Shown one piece after another: positions 17,944 to 27,113 of a stretch of 64,000 bases of DNA. Source of the DNA: Synechococcus sp. MU1642 (GTDB lineage: Bacteria; Cyanobacteriota; Cyanobacteriia; PCC-6307; Cyanobiaceae); the NCBI RefSeq assembly GCF_020514115.1, contig NZ_VTKZ01000010.1, forward strand, positions 1 to 64,000, in the 5' to 3' direction. Every line of letters starts with the position of its first letter. The stretch's first letter is position 1. The position numbers and the translations under genes were made by a program. The notes beneath the pieces were generated by a model. That model had not been told where the DNA came from, did not search any database, and was given only the letters and a program-made list of their open reading frames with translations.

Positions 17944-18272
17944 CGCACCTGGAGTTCGTGCTGCAGCATCGGGTCGACTGGCTGCCTCGACCGTTTCAGC
18001 AGCGACAGTGCCAACTCAACGTCCTCGCAGGCTTCGGCTTGATTGCCAAGCAGGGTCAAGACAAGGGCGCGGTCCCGATGCAGATCGGCCTGATCTGGTG
18101 TCTGCGCGATGGCCTCATCACAGCGTTCAACCATCAGCTTCAGGTCATCCATGCGGAAGTTGCCGAGGCAACTGGAGACGAGTGGCGTCGGTGTGTTGGC
18201 AGGTGTCGAGGGTTGTTTGCTTTGGCAGCCAGCCATCAACACAGCAGCCAGGAGAGTCAGACCCAAAAGCAC
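17898..18272 (-). CDS. Small lipoprotein with TPR-like helices
   Basis: From a GTG at 18272 the 124-residue protein starts with a lipoprotein signal (LLGLTLLAAVLMAGC; lipid-modified Cys after LMAG), a Ser/Thr/Pro-rich linker, then helices DADLHRDRAL-like, LTLLGNQAEACEDVELALSLLK, resembling a single TPR. Function unknown. The frame is open upstream to 18410, but those codons overlap the previous gene. The GTG lies 7 bp after that gene's stop, indicating coupling. It overlaps the helicase on the opposite strand. Confidence 0.65.
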   Translation of the reverse strand: MLLGLTLLAAVLMAGCQSKQPSTPANTPTPLVSSCLGNFRMDDLKLMVERCDEAIAQTPDQADLHRDRALVLTLLGNQAEACEDVELALSLLKRSRQPVDPMLQHELQVRQSTCKQSRTMAESD

Positions 18273-18279
18273 TGAGGGA

Positions 18280-18690
18280 TCAGTAGCTGTAGCGCGCGGT
18301 GTCTTCAGTGCTCTCGATGGTGCTTTCGGTGACGGAAGTGGAGGTTGCAAGGGCGGCAGCGGTGGCTGGTTGGGTGTTTCCGCCGAACAGATCACCAAGG
18401 AACTGGCCACAGTCGGGGAAATTACCGGGCTCCTGGACGACGGCTTCCGTAATCATCACCGAGGCATGCTCCGGGGATGTTTTGAACACGCCGCTGCGCT
18501 GGCGTTTGATCACGGCGTAGGCGGCTTTCCAGCTCACCTCGTGGTCGTTTCCGCTGGAGCGCATGTAGCAATAGATCCTGGCGCCCTTGTCTTCGGTGGC
18601 TTTGGCCGCTTGCAGAGGGTGAGCCACGCTACTGAGAGTGCCGATCAGGGCCGCGGCGGACAGAACCAGCGATGACCTGATGGGACCCAT
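18280..18690 (-). CDS. Conserved exported hypothetical protein
   Basis: 136 residues with a signal peptide (SSLVLSAAALIGTLSSVAHPLQAA). The conserved middle includes RIYCYMRSSGNDHEVSWKAA, FKTSPEHASVMITEAVV and PDCGQFLGDLFGG (two cysteines). A Thr/Ser-rich tail ends ARYSY. I recognise it as a family restricted to cyanobacteria (probably DUF6554, from recall). It lies between an AbrB-like membrane gene and the lipoprotein gene, all in one direction, so the three may share a transcript. Confidence 0.7.
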   Translation of the reverse strand: MGPIRSSLVLSAAALIGTLSSVAHPLQAAKATEDKGARIYCYMRSSGNDHEVSWKAAYAVIKRQRSGVFKTSPEHASVMITEAVVQEPGNFPDCGQFLGDLFGGNTQPATAAALATSTSVTESTIESTEDTARYSY

Positions 18691-18723
18691 GACGTCAGTT
18701 GTGGAGTGGCCCCAAGGTATCGA

Positions 18724-19254
18724 TCAGCTTCCGGCTGTCGAGGGGACGATTAGTCGTACCACCAATGGCAGCACCAGCAGCACGGTGATCAACCGAACGG
18801 CATGGAGAGCGGCCACCGCGGCACCGACGCCGAATTCTGCGCCCACAAGGCTCATGCCACTGATGCCACCTGGGGCAGCGCCCAGCAAGGCCACGATCGG
18901 ATCAATGCCGAGCAAGCGGCTGGTCCACAGTCCGACGACCAGTCCCGTCAGCACCAGCGCCAGGGTGATCAGCACTGCTGGTTTCCAGAGGAGTTGCAGT
19001 TGTTCCAAGGACGCTCGCGTCAGGCCGGTTCCAATCACGGTGCCGATGCCGATCTCAAGAACGGTGCGCGTTCCCGCTGGCCATGTGGCTGGTTCCAGCT
19101 GGCCGCTCATGCTGACAATGCCTGCACCCAGCAGAGCACCTGCTAGAGGTGCAGCGGGAATGCCGCTGAACAGAGCCAGCAGTCCGATGGCGGTTCCAGC
19201 CAACAGGTATAGCGCCAGCGTTCCCAAGGAAGGCATCGGTCTCGATCGCGTCAT
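18724..19254 (-). CDS. AbrB-type integral membrane protein, half-size
   Basis: 176 residues with about five or six hydrophobic helices. It matches one repeat of the AbrB-duplication membrane family (not the AbrB/CalA DNA-binding protein): LALYLLAGTAIGLLALFSGI, PAAPLAGALLGAG, and the family loop LGAAPGGISGMSLVGAEFG. Typical members have two such repeats (about 350 residues). This one has one, so it may act as a dimer or with a partner. ATG 19254 chosen; upstream codons to 19374 are low-complexity and overlap the divergent gene. Substrate unknown. Confidence 0.75.
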   Translation of the reverse strand: MTRSRPMPSLGTLALYLLAGTAIGLLALFSGIPAAPLAGALLGAGIVSMSGQLEPATWPAGTRTVLEIGIGTVIGTGLTRASLEQLQLLWKPAVLITLALVLTGLVVGLWTSRLLGIDPIVALLGAAPGGISGMSLVGAEFGVGAAVAALHAVRLITVLLVLPLVVRLIVPSTAGS

Positions 19255-19320
19255 GTCAGCTTGATCTTGAGACAGCGGCGCTCCTGTGCTGTCATCAGCG
19301 CAACCACCAGCTTTTCGGTG

Positions 19321-19644
19321 ATGACGTCCTCCGTGTCCTTTCGGATCACCCGCACTGCGGAAGATCTCGCCCAAACCATCACAGCTCTATCCCAGCGCTT
19401 GGTGAAAATGGAACAGCGTCAGGAAGCTCTTGAGCTCCAACTGCGCCAGCACCAGAAGGATCTGAATGCTGTCCCGGACGAAGAGATCTCCACTCTCGAA
19501 GGCGTTGAAGCTCTGTTGAGAGAAACGCGGGAGCTGTTGGAGAGCACAGCTCCGATGCCTGAGGCTGAAATGCCTGAAGAGTCCTCCCAGAACCATGCTT
19601 GGGGTCAGGAGGACGAAACAGAAGCGAGTCGCGATGTCGCGTAG
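19321..19644 (+). CDS. Hypothetical coiled-coil protein
   Basis: 107 residues, no recognised domain. RTAEDLAQTITALSQRLVKM and EQRQEALELQLRQHQKDL form a heptad-rich helix, followed by ISTLEGVEALLRETRELLE and an acidic tail (EAEMPEESSQ). ATG at 19321; a TTG start at 19261 is less likely because it runs back toward the divergent AbrB-like gene start. Confidence 0.55.
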   Translation: MTSSVSFRITRTAEDLAQTITALSQRLVKMEQRQEALELQLRQHQKDLNAVPDEEISTLEGVEALLRETRELLESTAPMPEAEMPEESSQNHAWGQEDETEASRDVA

Positions 19645-19682
19645 GGGTGGCGCGCGGTGCCAAAATGAGAAGAAAGGCAACT

Positions 19683-19901
19683 ATGGCGATCACCATCCCT
19701 GCCTCTAGTGCTTGCGCTTCACGCACATTGCACGGCATGACCATCTGGACCCGTTCAGGTTTCCTTGAAGGTGGGCATCAGCTCGAAAAGTTGGAGTTCG
19801 CGCTCGCCCTCGCTGAAGCCAAAGGCGATCAACGCCGCTGCTCTCAGTTGAGGGATCGGATTGCGGATCTGGGGGGCAACGCTGAAGAACCTGGTACCTG
19901 A
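19683..19901 (+). CDS. Small conserved hypothetical with UVR-like helical pair
   Basis: 72 residues from an ATG preceded by AGAAAGG. The second half (GGHQLEKLEFALALAEAKGD, then RRCSQLRDRIADLGG) looks like a UVR-type helix-turn-helix hairpin seen in UvrB/UvrC and clamp loaders; this is only a pattern resemblance. A shorter start at 19737 (54 residues) is possible. Function unknown. Confidence 0.5.
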   Translation: MAITIPASSACASRTLHGMTIWTRSGFLEGGHQLEKLEFALALAEAKGDQRRCSQLRDRIADLGGNAEEPGT

Positions 19902-20011
19902 ACTGATCCCAAGGAATTGAACAGTTGTTGTTCGGCAACTCCGCAGATAGCGTGTTGTGTAGTCTAAATATCAATTAGAGCTACTATTTTGTTGATAAGG
20001 GAACTCAAACG

Positions 20012-20233
20012 TTGACCCTGACGCTTACGAAAACAAAACAATCTGAGACGGCTGCTCAACAACGTCAGGATCACGAATCAGCTGCGCAAGCCTTGTTCGC
20101 CAGGGCTCGCCAGTGTGCTGAGGATGGTCGAATCAATGAAGCAGGTTCGTTGATCTTGCAGGCCTTGAGTCATGAACGCCGTGCTGGATCTGCCGGCCCC
20201 CAGGTTCTTCAGCTCATCAAGCCTCGCACTTGA
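20012..20233 (+). CDS. Small hypothetical protein, TPR-like helices
   Basis: 73 residues from a TTG with GGGA upstream. The middle (AAQALFARARQCAEDGRINE and AGSLILQALSHERRAG) is a helix pair resembling a TPR. No family recognised. It ends 22 bp before the converging tRNA-Gly gene. The 110 bp upstream hold only an AT-rich stretch that could contain the promoter. Confidence 0.45.
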   Translation: MTLTLTKTKQSETAAQQRQDHESAAQALFARARQCAEDGRINEAGSLILQALSHERRAGSAGPQVLQLIKPRT

Positions 20234-20255
20234 TAAGCGATTGAAATTTGCTCAA

Positions 20256-20326
20256 GCGGGTGACCGGATTCGAACCGGCGACGTTCAGCTTGGGAAGCTG
20301 ACATTCTACCACTGAATTACACCCGC
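20256..20326 (-). tRNA. tRNA-Gly (anticodon CCC)
   Basis: 71-base cloverleaf on the minus strand: acceptor GCGGGTG/CACCCGC, D-arm with AGTGGTA, anticodon stem TCAGC/GCTGA with loop TTCCCAA (anticodon CCC, reading GGG), T-arm GCCGG-TTCGAAT-CCGGT. The 3' CCA is not encoded, as usual in cyanobacteria. Confidence 0.95.
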
Positions 20327-20358
20327 AAAGAGGCGAGATCGCTCTCACCACTTGTGTT

Positions 20359-21507
20359 TTAGCCAAGAGCAGCGGAGGCTGCAGCGACCCCTGCTCCCAT
20401 GCTGGCTTTGTGCAGGCCAAGGGACTGAAGGGTGGATTCAATCGCAGCGACGGCGGTCAGAACATCCCGGTCGCAGACATAGCCGAGATGGCCGATGCGG
20501 AACACCTGACCTTTCAGGTGGTCTTGTCCTCCAGCCAGAAGAATGTCGAATTTCTCCTTGACGGCTTTGCGCAACTGTTCTGCATCGATGCCTTCGGGGG
20601 CCACTGCGGTGATCGCCGGGCTGCCGTAACCCTCGGCAGCAAACAGGGGCAGGCCCATTGCCTTCATGCCCGCCTGGGCGGCGGCGCGATGGCGGGCGTG
20701 GCGGGCAAAAATCGCCTCCAGGCCTTCCTTCTGCATCATCTCCAGAGCAGCTTCCAGGCCGAAGTAGAGGTTCACTGCCGGTGTAAAGGGGTTGCTGTCC
20801 TTCGCAGCTGTTTTCCGATAGGGGCCCAAATCCAAATAGAACTTGGGCAGATCGGAGCGCTCGTAGGCCTCCCAGGCCTGTGCGCTCATGGCCACAAAAC
20901 TCAGGCCTGGGGGAAGCATGTAGCCCTTCTGTGCACCTGAAGCCACCACATCCAGTCCCCACTCGTCCATCGGCACGTTGGTGGCACCAAGGCTGGTGAC
21001 GCAGTCCGCCAGGGTCAGCGCTGTGCCGTGGGCCTTCACGTGACTGGCAATGCTTTCCAGGTCATTGATCACCCCTGTCGAGGTTTCCGAGTGAGTGAGG
21101 ATAACGGCCTTGATCGCTTTGGCGCTGTCGGCTTCCAACGCCGAGCGGAAGGCCTCCGGATCGAGGGGCTGGCCCCACTCCGCCTTGATCACCTCAACAT
21201 CGAGTCCGTAGGCGCGGGCCACCTTGACCCAGCGTTCGCCGAACTTGCCGTTGTCACCGCAGAGCACCTTGTCGCCGCGGCTGAGGGTGTTGATGATTCC
21301 CGCTTCCATGGCGGCGGTACCGCTGCCGGTGATCACCAGCACGTCGCTCGTCGTCTGGTGCAGCCACTTCAATTGTTCGGTGGTGCGCCGCACGATGGCC
21401 TGGAATTCCCCGCTGCGGTGGCCAATGGGGTGACGACCCATGGCCTTTAACACCGTTTCCGGCACCGGGGTGGGGCCCGGAATCATCAGGGTGAGCTTGT
21501 CCTGCAT
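20359..21507 (-). CDS. Class V PLP aminotransferase (alanine/serine--glyoxylate type)
   Basis: 382-residue fold-type I PLP enzyme of the AGXT/serine-glyoxylate aminotransferase group; cyanobacterial members were historically labelled 'soluble hydrogenase 42 kDa subunit'. Visible are MIPGPTPVPETVLKAMGRHP, ITGSGTAAMEA (PLP phosphate contact), HSETSTGV, DCVTSLGA with the PLP-pairing Asp, and SGAQKGYMLPPGL, whose Lys forms the Schiff base. A likely role is photorespiratory glyoxylate or serine metabolism; the exact amino donor is not determined. It is divergent from cbiD and followed by tRNA-Gly. Confidence 0.92.
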   Translation of the reverse strand: MQDKLTLMIPGPTPVPETVLKAMGRHPIGHRSGEFQAIVRRTTEQLKWLHQTTSDVLVITGSGTAAMEAGIINTLSRGDKVLCGDNGKFGERWVKVARAYGLDVEVIKAEWGQPLDPEAFRSALEADSAKAIKAVILTHSETSTGVINDLESIASHVKAHGTALTLADCVTSLGATNVPMDEWGLDVVASGAQKGYMLPPGLSFVAMSAQAWEAYERSDLPKFYLDLGPYRKTAAKDSNPFTPAVNLYFGLEAALEMMQKEGLEAIFARHARHRAAAQAGMKAMGLPLFAAEGYGSPAITAVAPEGIDAEQLRKAVKEKFDILLAGGQDHLKGQVFRIGHLGYVCDRDVLTAVAAIESTLQSLGLHKASMGAGVAAASAALG

Positions 21508-21545
21508 GGCGCGGGGGATGCCAATCGGCGACTCTAGAAAACAGC

Positions 21546-22652
21546 TTGTCTGGTTCCATCGCCCCCTCCAGCTCTGGATTGACCCTGCCGGTGTGGGTGG
21601 CGGCGGCGGCCAAGGCGGCCCTGCAGGTGTTGCTTGGTGGGCCGTTTAACGCTGAGCAGCAGTTGAATCAGGGGTCGGATCGACCCTCTTTGCAAGTGCC
21701 TGTTAGCTCGGCAGCCCCCTTGGCGGATGGCCAAGCCCTGGGCATCAGCCGTTGTGATCCAGGGCCAGGCCTTGATCTGACGCGGGATCTTGAGGTTTGG
21801 GTTCGGGTTGCCTGGATCGCCGCAACACAGCCGGTGCTCGAGCTGCAGGCCGGAGAAGGGGTGGGCCGTTTTGGGCCTGAGGGCGACGTTTGCCTCTCAG
21901 GTTTTGCCCGTGAGCTGTTGGAGCGGAACCTGCTGCCTCTATTGCCGCCCGGTCGGGGCTTGCTGGTGCAGCCGATTCTTCCGCAGGGCCGCACCCTGGC
22001 CGAACGCACTAGCAATGCCGCCTTCGGGGTTGTGGATGGTCTGGCTTTGATCGGCACCCAGGCGGAGGTGCAACGCAGCGCTGCACCGGATCAATTGCAA
22101 CAGGTGTTGGCGGACCTGAGGGCGCTCGCTGCGGATCACGCGTTTCAGGGACGCCTCGTTCTGGTGATTGGTGAGAACGGCTTGGCTCTGGCCCGCCAGC
22201 AGGGTCTCGGGCCCGTGCTGAAGGTGGGGAACTGGGTGGGGCCGGTGTTAGTGGCCGCGGCGGAGGCTGGCGTTCAAGATCTGCTGCTACTGGGTTACCA
22301 CGGCAAATTGATCAAGCTGGCCGGCGGAATCTTTCACACCCATCACCACCTGGCCGATGGCCGTCTGGAGGTGTTGGTGGCCCTGGGATTGGATGCTGGC
22401 TTGTCGGCACCCCAGTTGTTGCAACTGCGCGGCGCCGCCTCTGTTGAGGAGGCCTTTCAGGTAATGGATGCTGATCAAGCCAGGGCCATCGGGCAGCATC
22501 TGGCCGCGATGGTGGAGCTGCGCAGCCAGTCTTATGTGGCCCGCTACGGCGCGTGGCCGATGCGAATTAGTGCTGCCCTGTTCGACCGCAACCGCACCCT
22601 GCGCTGGTGGGGACGGGAGGGGGAGAAGCGCTTCTTTACATTGAGGGATTGA
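21546..22652 (+). CDS. cbiD: Cobalt-precorrin-5B (C1)-methyltransferase
   Basis: S-adenosylmethionine-dependent methylation at C1 of the corrin ring in anaerobic-type cobalamin synthesis. 368 residues from a TTG start. N-terminal [19 protein letters not shown] replaces the usual TGTCAAAAAKAA-type motif. Diagnostic text is [20 protein letters not shown] in the middle and [12 protein letters not shown] at the end. It sits upstream of guaA (32 bp) in the same direction; with cobH at about 50 kb it shows that cobalamin genes are scattered rather than clustered. Confidence 0.9.
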   Translation: MSGSIAPSSSGLTLPVWVAAAAKAALQVLLGGPFNAEQQLNQGSDRPSLQVPVSSAAPLADGQALGISRCDPGPGLDLTRDLEVWVRVAWIAATQPVLELQAGEGVGRFGPEGDVCLSGFARELLERNLLPLLPPGRGLLVQPILPQGRTLAERTSNAAFGVVDGLALIGTQAEVQRSAAPDQLQQVLADLRALAADHAFQGRLVLVIGENGLALARQQGLGPVLKVGNWVGPVLVAAAEAGVQDLLLLGYHGKLIKLAGGIFHTHHHLADGRLEVLVALGLDAGLSAPQLLQLRGAASVEEAFQVMDADQARAIGQHLAAMVELRSQSYVARYGAWPMRISAALFDRNRTLRWWGREGEKRFFTLRD

Positions 22653-22684
22653 CGCTCGTCAGCGAGCGATACCTCCCAGGATCG

Positions 22685-24271
22685 ATGTCCCAGCCCTCGT
22701 CCGACACTCAGCGTCAGCCGGCCATCGTCATTCTTGATTTCGGCTCCCAGTATTCGGAGCTGATTGCCCGACGCGTGCGCGAAACCGAGGTGTTTTCTGT
22801 GGTGCTCGGCTACAGCACTTCGGCGGAGGAGCTGCGACGCATGGCTCCGAAGGGAATCATCCTCAGCGGTGGCCCGAGTTCCGTATATGCCGAACATGCA
22901 CCCTTGTGCGATCTCGGCATATGGGATCTGGGCATTCCCGTGCTGGGGGTTTGCTACGGGATGCAGCTGATGGTGCAACAGCTCGGTGGAGTTGTTGAGG
23001 CCGCCACGGGTAAGGCCGAATACGGCAAGGCGCCCCTCGAAGTGGATGACCCGACGGATCTGCTCACCAATGTCGACAACGGTTCGACGATGTGGATGAG
23101 CCATGGCGACTCGGTGAAAGCGCTGCCGGAGGGGTTTGTGCGCTTGGCCCACACCGCCAACACGCCGGAGGCGGCGGTGGCGCACCTTCAGCGCAAGCTT
23201 TATGGCGTGCAATTCCATCCCGAGGTGGTGCATTCCACCTGCGGCATGGCTTTGATCCGCAATTTCGTCTATCACGTTTGCGGTTGTGATCCCGATTGGA
23301 CCACCGCGGCTTTCATCGAGGAGGCCGTAGGCTTAGTTCAGGAGCAGGTGGGCGACAAGCGTGTCCTGCTGGCTCTATCAGGAGGAGTTGACTCCTCCAC
23401 CCTCGCCTTTCTGCTCAAGAAGGCGATCGGTGATCAGCTCACCTGCATGTTCATCGACCAGGGCTTCATGCGGAAAGGTGAGCCCGAGTTCCTCATGGAC
23501 TTCTTCGATCGGAAGTTCAACATTCATGTGGAGTACATCAATGCTCGCCAGCGGTTCATCGGCAAGCTGAACGGCATCACCGATCCAGAAGAGAAGCGCA
23601 AGATCATCGGCACCGAGTTCATCCGGGTGTTCGAAGAGGAGAGCAAGCGGCTCGGACCCTTTGATTACCTGGCCCAGGGCACGCTTTACCCCGATGTGAT
23701 CGAAAGTGCTGGCACCAATGTTGACCCCAAGACGGGCGAACGGGTTGCCGTGAAGATCAAGAGCCACCACAACGTGGGTGGTCTTCCCAAGGATCTTCAG
23801 TTCAAGCTTGTGGAGCCCCTGCGCAAGCTGTTCAAAGATGAAGTTCGCAAGGTGGGCCGCAGCCTCGGCCTGCCCGAGGAGATCGTGCGCCGCCATCCCT
23901 TCCCGGGGCCTGGTCTGGCCATCCGCATCTTGGGTGAAGTCACCGATGAGAAGCTGGATTGCCTGCGTGATGCCGACTTGATTGTTCGCCAGGAAATCAA
24001 GGAGGCAGGGCTTTATCACGACATCTGGCAGGCCTTTGCTGTGCTGCTGCCGGTGCGTTCTGTCGGTGTGATGGGGGACAAACGCACCTATGCCTGGCCG
24101 ATCGTGCTGCGATGTGTGTCCAGTGAGGACGGCATGACCGCCGATTGGTCCCGCATTCCCTACGACTTGATGGAGACCATCTCCAATCGGATCGTGAATG
24201 AGGTGAAGGGGGTGAATCGGGTGGTGCTTGACATCACCAGCAAGCCCCCCGGCACGATCGAGTGGGAGTGA
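22685..24271 (+). CDS. guaA: GMP synthase (glutamine-hydrolysing)
   Basis: Converts XMP to GMP with glutamine and ATP. 528 residues: class I glutamine amidotransferase domain with [17 protein letters not shown], nucleophile Cys90 in VLGVCYGMQ and [11 protein letters not shown] pyrophosphatase domain with P-loop [18 protein letters not shown]; and the C-terminal dimerisation domain ending [15 protein letters not shown] 22685 is chosen over an in-frame upstream start at 22607 that overlaps cbiD. Confidence 0.97.
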   Translation: MSQPSSDTQRQPAIVILDFGSQYSELIARRVRETEVFSVVLGYSTSAEELRRMAPKGIILSGGPSSVYAEHAPLCDLGIWDLGIPVLGVCYGMQLMVQQLGGVVEAATGKAEYGKAPLEVDDPTDLLTNVDNGSTMWMSHGDSVKALPEGFVRLAHTANTPEAAVAHLQRKLYGVQFHPEVVHSTCGMALIRNFVYHVCGCDPDWTTAAFIEEAVGLVQEQVGDKRVLLALSGGVDSSTLAFLLKKAIGDQLTCMFIDQGFMRKGEPEFLMDFFDRKFNIHVEYINARQRFIGKLNGITDPEEKRKIIGTEFIRVFEEESKRLGPFDYLAQGTLYPDVIESAGTNVDPKTGERVAVKIKSHHNVGGLPKDLQFKLVEPLRKLFKDEVRKVGRSLGLPEEIVRRHPFPGPGLAIRILGEVTDEKLDCLRDADLIVRQEIKEAGLYHDIWQAFAVLLPVRSVGVMGDKRTYAWPIVLRCVSSEDGMTADWSRIPYDLMETISNRIVNEVKGVNRVVLDITSKPPGTIEWE

Positions 24272-24328
24272 TTCACGGCTGGCGACGGCCCTGCATCACC
24301 GATACCTTGGGCCATCGGCCTTTGGGAT

Positions 24329-24940
24329 ATGACGGCGACACAACAGCAGGAAGTTCAGCTGCAGCGCCGGTTGCAGCAGGACAGCATTCAGCTGGGTGGC
24401 CGCACGATCTACCTGAACCCCTTCCTCTATTGGCGGCGGTTCGACAGCAACACCGATCGCTGGCTGCGGGAGCCTGGACAGCTGACGGAGGATCAGATCA
24501 CCGCCAATCGCAGCCGGTTTTACCCCGAACTCGACTGGGGTCAGCTGGATGATCACGCCACCGCAGTCCACGATGGCGCTGTGGAGATGTTCCTCAAGAG
24601 TCTGGAGCTGATCAGCACCTTCCATCCCGAGCTGGGTTCCGGGCAGATGCTCGAGGTGGAACGCAAGATGACGATCACCAAGAAGCGGGCCTTCGAGCGT
24701 TGGGTGGATAAGGCGATTCGGCGGCGTCAGCGCGATGAAACCCGTGAGAATCGGCGCTTTGAGCGCAGCCGCTTCTGGCGTGCCTGGCGAGAGTGGATCC
24801 TGCTGGACACCACCCAGAAAGCCTTGGTGCCTATAGCGATGCTGATGGTGCTCAGTGGGGTGATGGGCTGGTCCCTGGCGGCGGACCGTTCCGCTTGTCC
24901 AACATTGGCGCTTCCTTCGGGACAGACTGGGGTTCGTTGA
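24329..24940 (+). CDS. Conserved cyanobacterial hypothetical membrane protein
   Basis: 203 residues, no recognised domain. A soluble N-terminal part (GGRTIYLNPFLYWRRFDSNT; RSRFYPELDWGQLDDHATAV) is followed by a very basic stretch (KAIRRRQRDETRENRRFERS) and one hydrophobic helix (ALVPIAMLMVLSGVMGWSLA) near the C-terminus, so it is probably anchored with the N-terminus in the cytoplasm. It lies 57 bp after guaA and 9 bp before the next gene. Confidence 0.65.
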   Translation: MTATQQQEVQLQRRLQQDSIQLGGRTIYLNPFLYWRRFDSNTDRWLREPGQLTEDQITANRSRFYPELDWGQLDDHATAVHDGAVEMFLKSLELISTFHPELGSGQMLEVERKMTITKKRAFERWVDKAIRRRQRDETRENRRFERSRFWRAWREWILLDTTQKALVPIAMLMVLSGVMGWSLAADRSACPTLALPSGQTGVR

Positions 24941-24949
24941 TCTGGCCCC

Positions 24950-25333
24950 ATGGCCGCTGATTCCAACTCAGACAACCCCCTCGACCAGTTGCGTCTGTCG
25001 TTGATGCAGGACGTGCTTCCTGTTGGGCTGGCCGTGCTTGAGAGGGCCCGGCAGGGGGGTCCCGGAAAAGTGGTGGAGGTATTTACAGCGGGATCGGAAG
25101 ACCCCATAGCAGATTTGCGTCAGGAGGGTGAGCCCGTGGCGCGTGATGTGCGAGAACGGCTGGACACTGTGAGCCCCGGACTGGGCAATCCGGTGATGCC
25201 GGTCTCGGTCTCTGTTGATGAACCGGCAATGGTTGAACAGGACAGACCCGACGACTTGCTGCCAACCCTGAGGCGGATTGAAGAGCGTCTTGAGGAGTTG
25301 CGCCGTCGCTTGCCAGCGCAGCAGCAGGAATGA
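24950..25333 (+). CDS. Conserved hypothetical, acidic with terminal coiled coil
   Basis: 127 residues. N-terminal helix (NPLDQLRLSLMQDVLPVGLA VLERAR), a central extended part, and a C-terminal charged helix (LLPTLRRIEERLEELRRRLP). No catalytic motif seen. It overlaps the PBP2 gene by 4 bp (ATGA), so its synthesis is coupled to a cell-wall enzyme; a structural or regulatory role there is only inference. Confidence 0.6.
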   Translation: MAADSNSDNPLDQLRLSLMQDVLPVGLAVLERARQGGPGKVVEVFTAGSEDPIADLRQEGEPVARDVRERLDTVSPGLGNPVMPVSVSVDEPAMVEQDRPDDLLPTLRRIEERLEELRRRLPAQQQE

Positions 25334-27111
25334 CCCGTTCCTCACAGCAGCGTCAGACGGGTCTGCGTCAGCAACCCCTTGTGCTGCTGGTGTTGGTGCT
25401 GCTGTTCTGCAGTGCCATGGTCAGCCGCCTGGTCTGGATGCAGCTTCTGGAGGGGTCGCGCTTTCGCGAACTAGCGGACGAAAACCGCATCCGTCTGGTG
25501 CCCCGCTCGCCGATCCGCGGTCGGTTGCTCGATCGCAAAGGCCGGGTGCTGGCCACCAGCAAACTCACCTACTCCCTGTATCTCGAGCCGCGTCTGGTCA
25601 GCGATGACGACTGGCCTGATCTGCGGGATCGCCTGGCACGGCTGCTGAATTTGAAGCCTGATCTGCTCGATCAGCGCCGGCAGAAGGGCCTGGATCGGGA
25701 TGGTTACCGCACCACGTTGGCCCTGGATCTCAAGCCCGAACAGGTGCTGCGCTTTCGTGAACAGGCTCTCGGGTTGCGGGGCGCCCAGGTGGATGTCGAC
25801 ATCCTCCGCTCCTATCCCAACGGAACTCTGGCGGCCCACGCCCTCGGTTACACCCAACCCATCACGGAAAACGAATTCGAAATCCTGGTGGAGAAGGGCT
25901 ACAAGATCCGCGACAGGATTGGTCGCACGGGTGTGGAAGCCGCCTATGAGCGCCATCTGCGCGGCAAATGGGGCGGCCAAATGCTCGAGGTGAATGCCAT
26001 GGGCGAAGTGCAGCGCAACCTGGGCGATCGACCTTCCCAAGCAGGAAAAGATTTGGTGCTCACCCTCGATCTGGATCTGCAGCGGGTGGCGGAGCAGGTA
26101 CTGGCCGACAAGCCCGGTGGCGCTGTGGTGGCGCTTGAGGCCGCGACGGGTGCTGTGCTGGCCCTGGCTAGTCGTCCCAGTTTTGATCCGAACTTTTTCT
26201 CCAAGCTGATCACCACCCAGAAGGAGTACGACGCCCTCTTCTCCAATCCGAAGAAACCGTTGCTGTCCCGGGCCATGAATCCCTATGACCCTGGCAGCAC
26301 CTGGAAGCCGGTGACGGCGATGGCCGGTATGGAGTCCGGCAAATTCCCGCCCGACACCAAGTTGCACACCATGGCCTGCCTCATCTACGGCGGCCACTGC
26401 TTCCCGGATCACAACGGGGCTGGGTTCGGCTACATCGGGTATGCCGATGCCCTGCGCTTTTCCAGCAATACTTTTTTCTACCAAGTGGGGGTGGGAGTTG
26501 GCTCCAAGGCCCTGAAACAAGCGGCTGATCAGCTCGGCTTTCAGCAGAAGACCGGCATTGAGATCGGTTGGGAAGAGAGCGTCGGGCTGGTGGGGGATGA
26601 AGACTGGGCGGCTCGAGGCCGCGGCTGGACTGATCCCGGCACCAGCCCCTGGATCCCTGAGGACATGGCCAGTGCCTCCATCGGTCAGTCCGTGGTGCAG
26701 ATCACCCCCCTGCAGCTGGCCCGTGCTTATGCGGTGTTCGCCAATGGCGGGTGGTTGGTGACGCCGCATCTCGCCGCCGTTGACATTGACTGGCTGAGCC
26801 CTGAGTACCGCACCAAGGTGGTGATGAAGCCATCAACGTTGCAGACGATCCGGGAGGGCCTGCGCAAAGTGGTGGAGGCCGGCACCGGTGCTGGCCTTAA
26901 TGGGCCTGGCATTCCTCTGGCGGCTGGCAAAACGGGAACAGCAGAGGACAGCACGGGAGGTACGGATCACGCCTGGTTCGGTTGTTATGCCCCCTATCCG
27001 GACGGCAAGATCGTGGTGGTGGCATTTGCACAAAACACCCCTGGAGGTGGATCGGTCCATGCTCTGCCGATGGCCAAGAAGGTGCTGGCGGAGTGGGAGA
27101 GGACCCGGTAG
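25330..27111 (+). CDS. Penicillin-binding protein 2 (class B transpeptidase)
   Basis: Membrane-anchored D,D-transpeptidase that cross-links peptidoglycan, of the PBP2/MrdA type used in elongation. 593 residues: N-terminal membrane helix (PLVLLVLVLLFCSAMVSRLV), pedestal domain (GRLLDRKGRVLATSKLTYSL; RIGRTGVEAAYERHLRGKWG), and transpeptidase domain with SxxK at PGSTWKPV, SxN at FSSNTFF and KTG at AAGKTGTAED. The predicted signal-anchor is not cut. It ends 2 bp before the converging sqdX stop. Confidence 0.93.
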   Translation: MTRSSQQRQTGLRQQPLVLLVLVLLFCSAMVSRLVWMQLLEGSRFRELADENRIRLVPRSPIRGRLLDRKGRVLATSKLTYSLYLEPRLVSDDDWPDLRDRLARLLNLKPDLLDQRRQKGLDRDGYRTTLALDLKPEQVLRFREQALGLRGAQVDVDILRSYPNGTLAAHALGYTQPITENEFEILVEKGYKIRDRIGRTGVEAAYERHLRGKWGGQMLEVNAMGEVQRNLGDRPSQAGKDLVLTLDLDLQRVAEQVLADKPGGAVVALEAATGAVLALASRPSFDPNFFSKLITTQKEYDALFSNPKKPLLSRAMNPYDPGSTWKPVTAMAGMESGKFPPDTKLHTMACLIYGGHCFPDHNGAGFGYIGYADALRFSSNTFFYQVGVGVGSKALKQAADQLGFQQKTGIEIGWEESVGLVGDEDWAARGRGWTDPGTSPWIPEDMASASIGQSVVQITPLQLARAYAVFANGGWLVTPHLAAVDIDWLSPEYRTKVVMKPSTLQTIREGLRKVVEAGTGAGLNGPGIPLAAGKTGTAEDSTGGTDHAWFGCYAPYPDGKIVVVAFAQNTPGGGSVHALPMAKKVLAEWERTR

Positions 27112-27113
27112 CG

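Noticed and set aside
25471-26769. 432-codon minus-strand frame opposite PBP2
   Set aside because: Antisense of an intact PBP2 with all three catalytic motifs.
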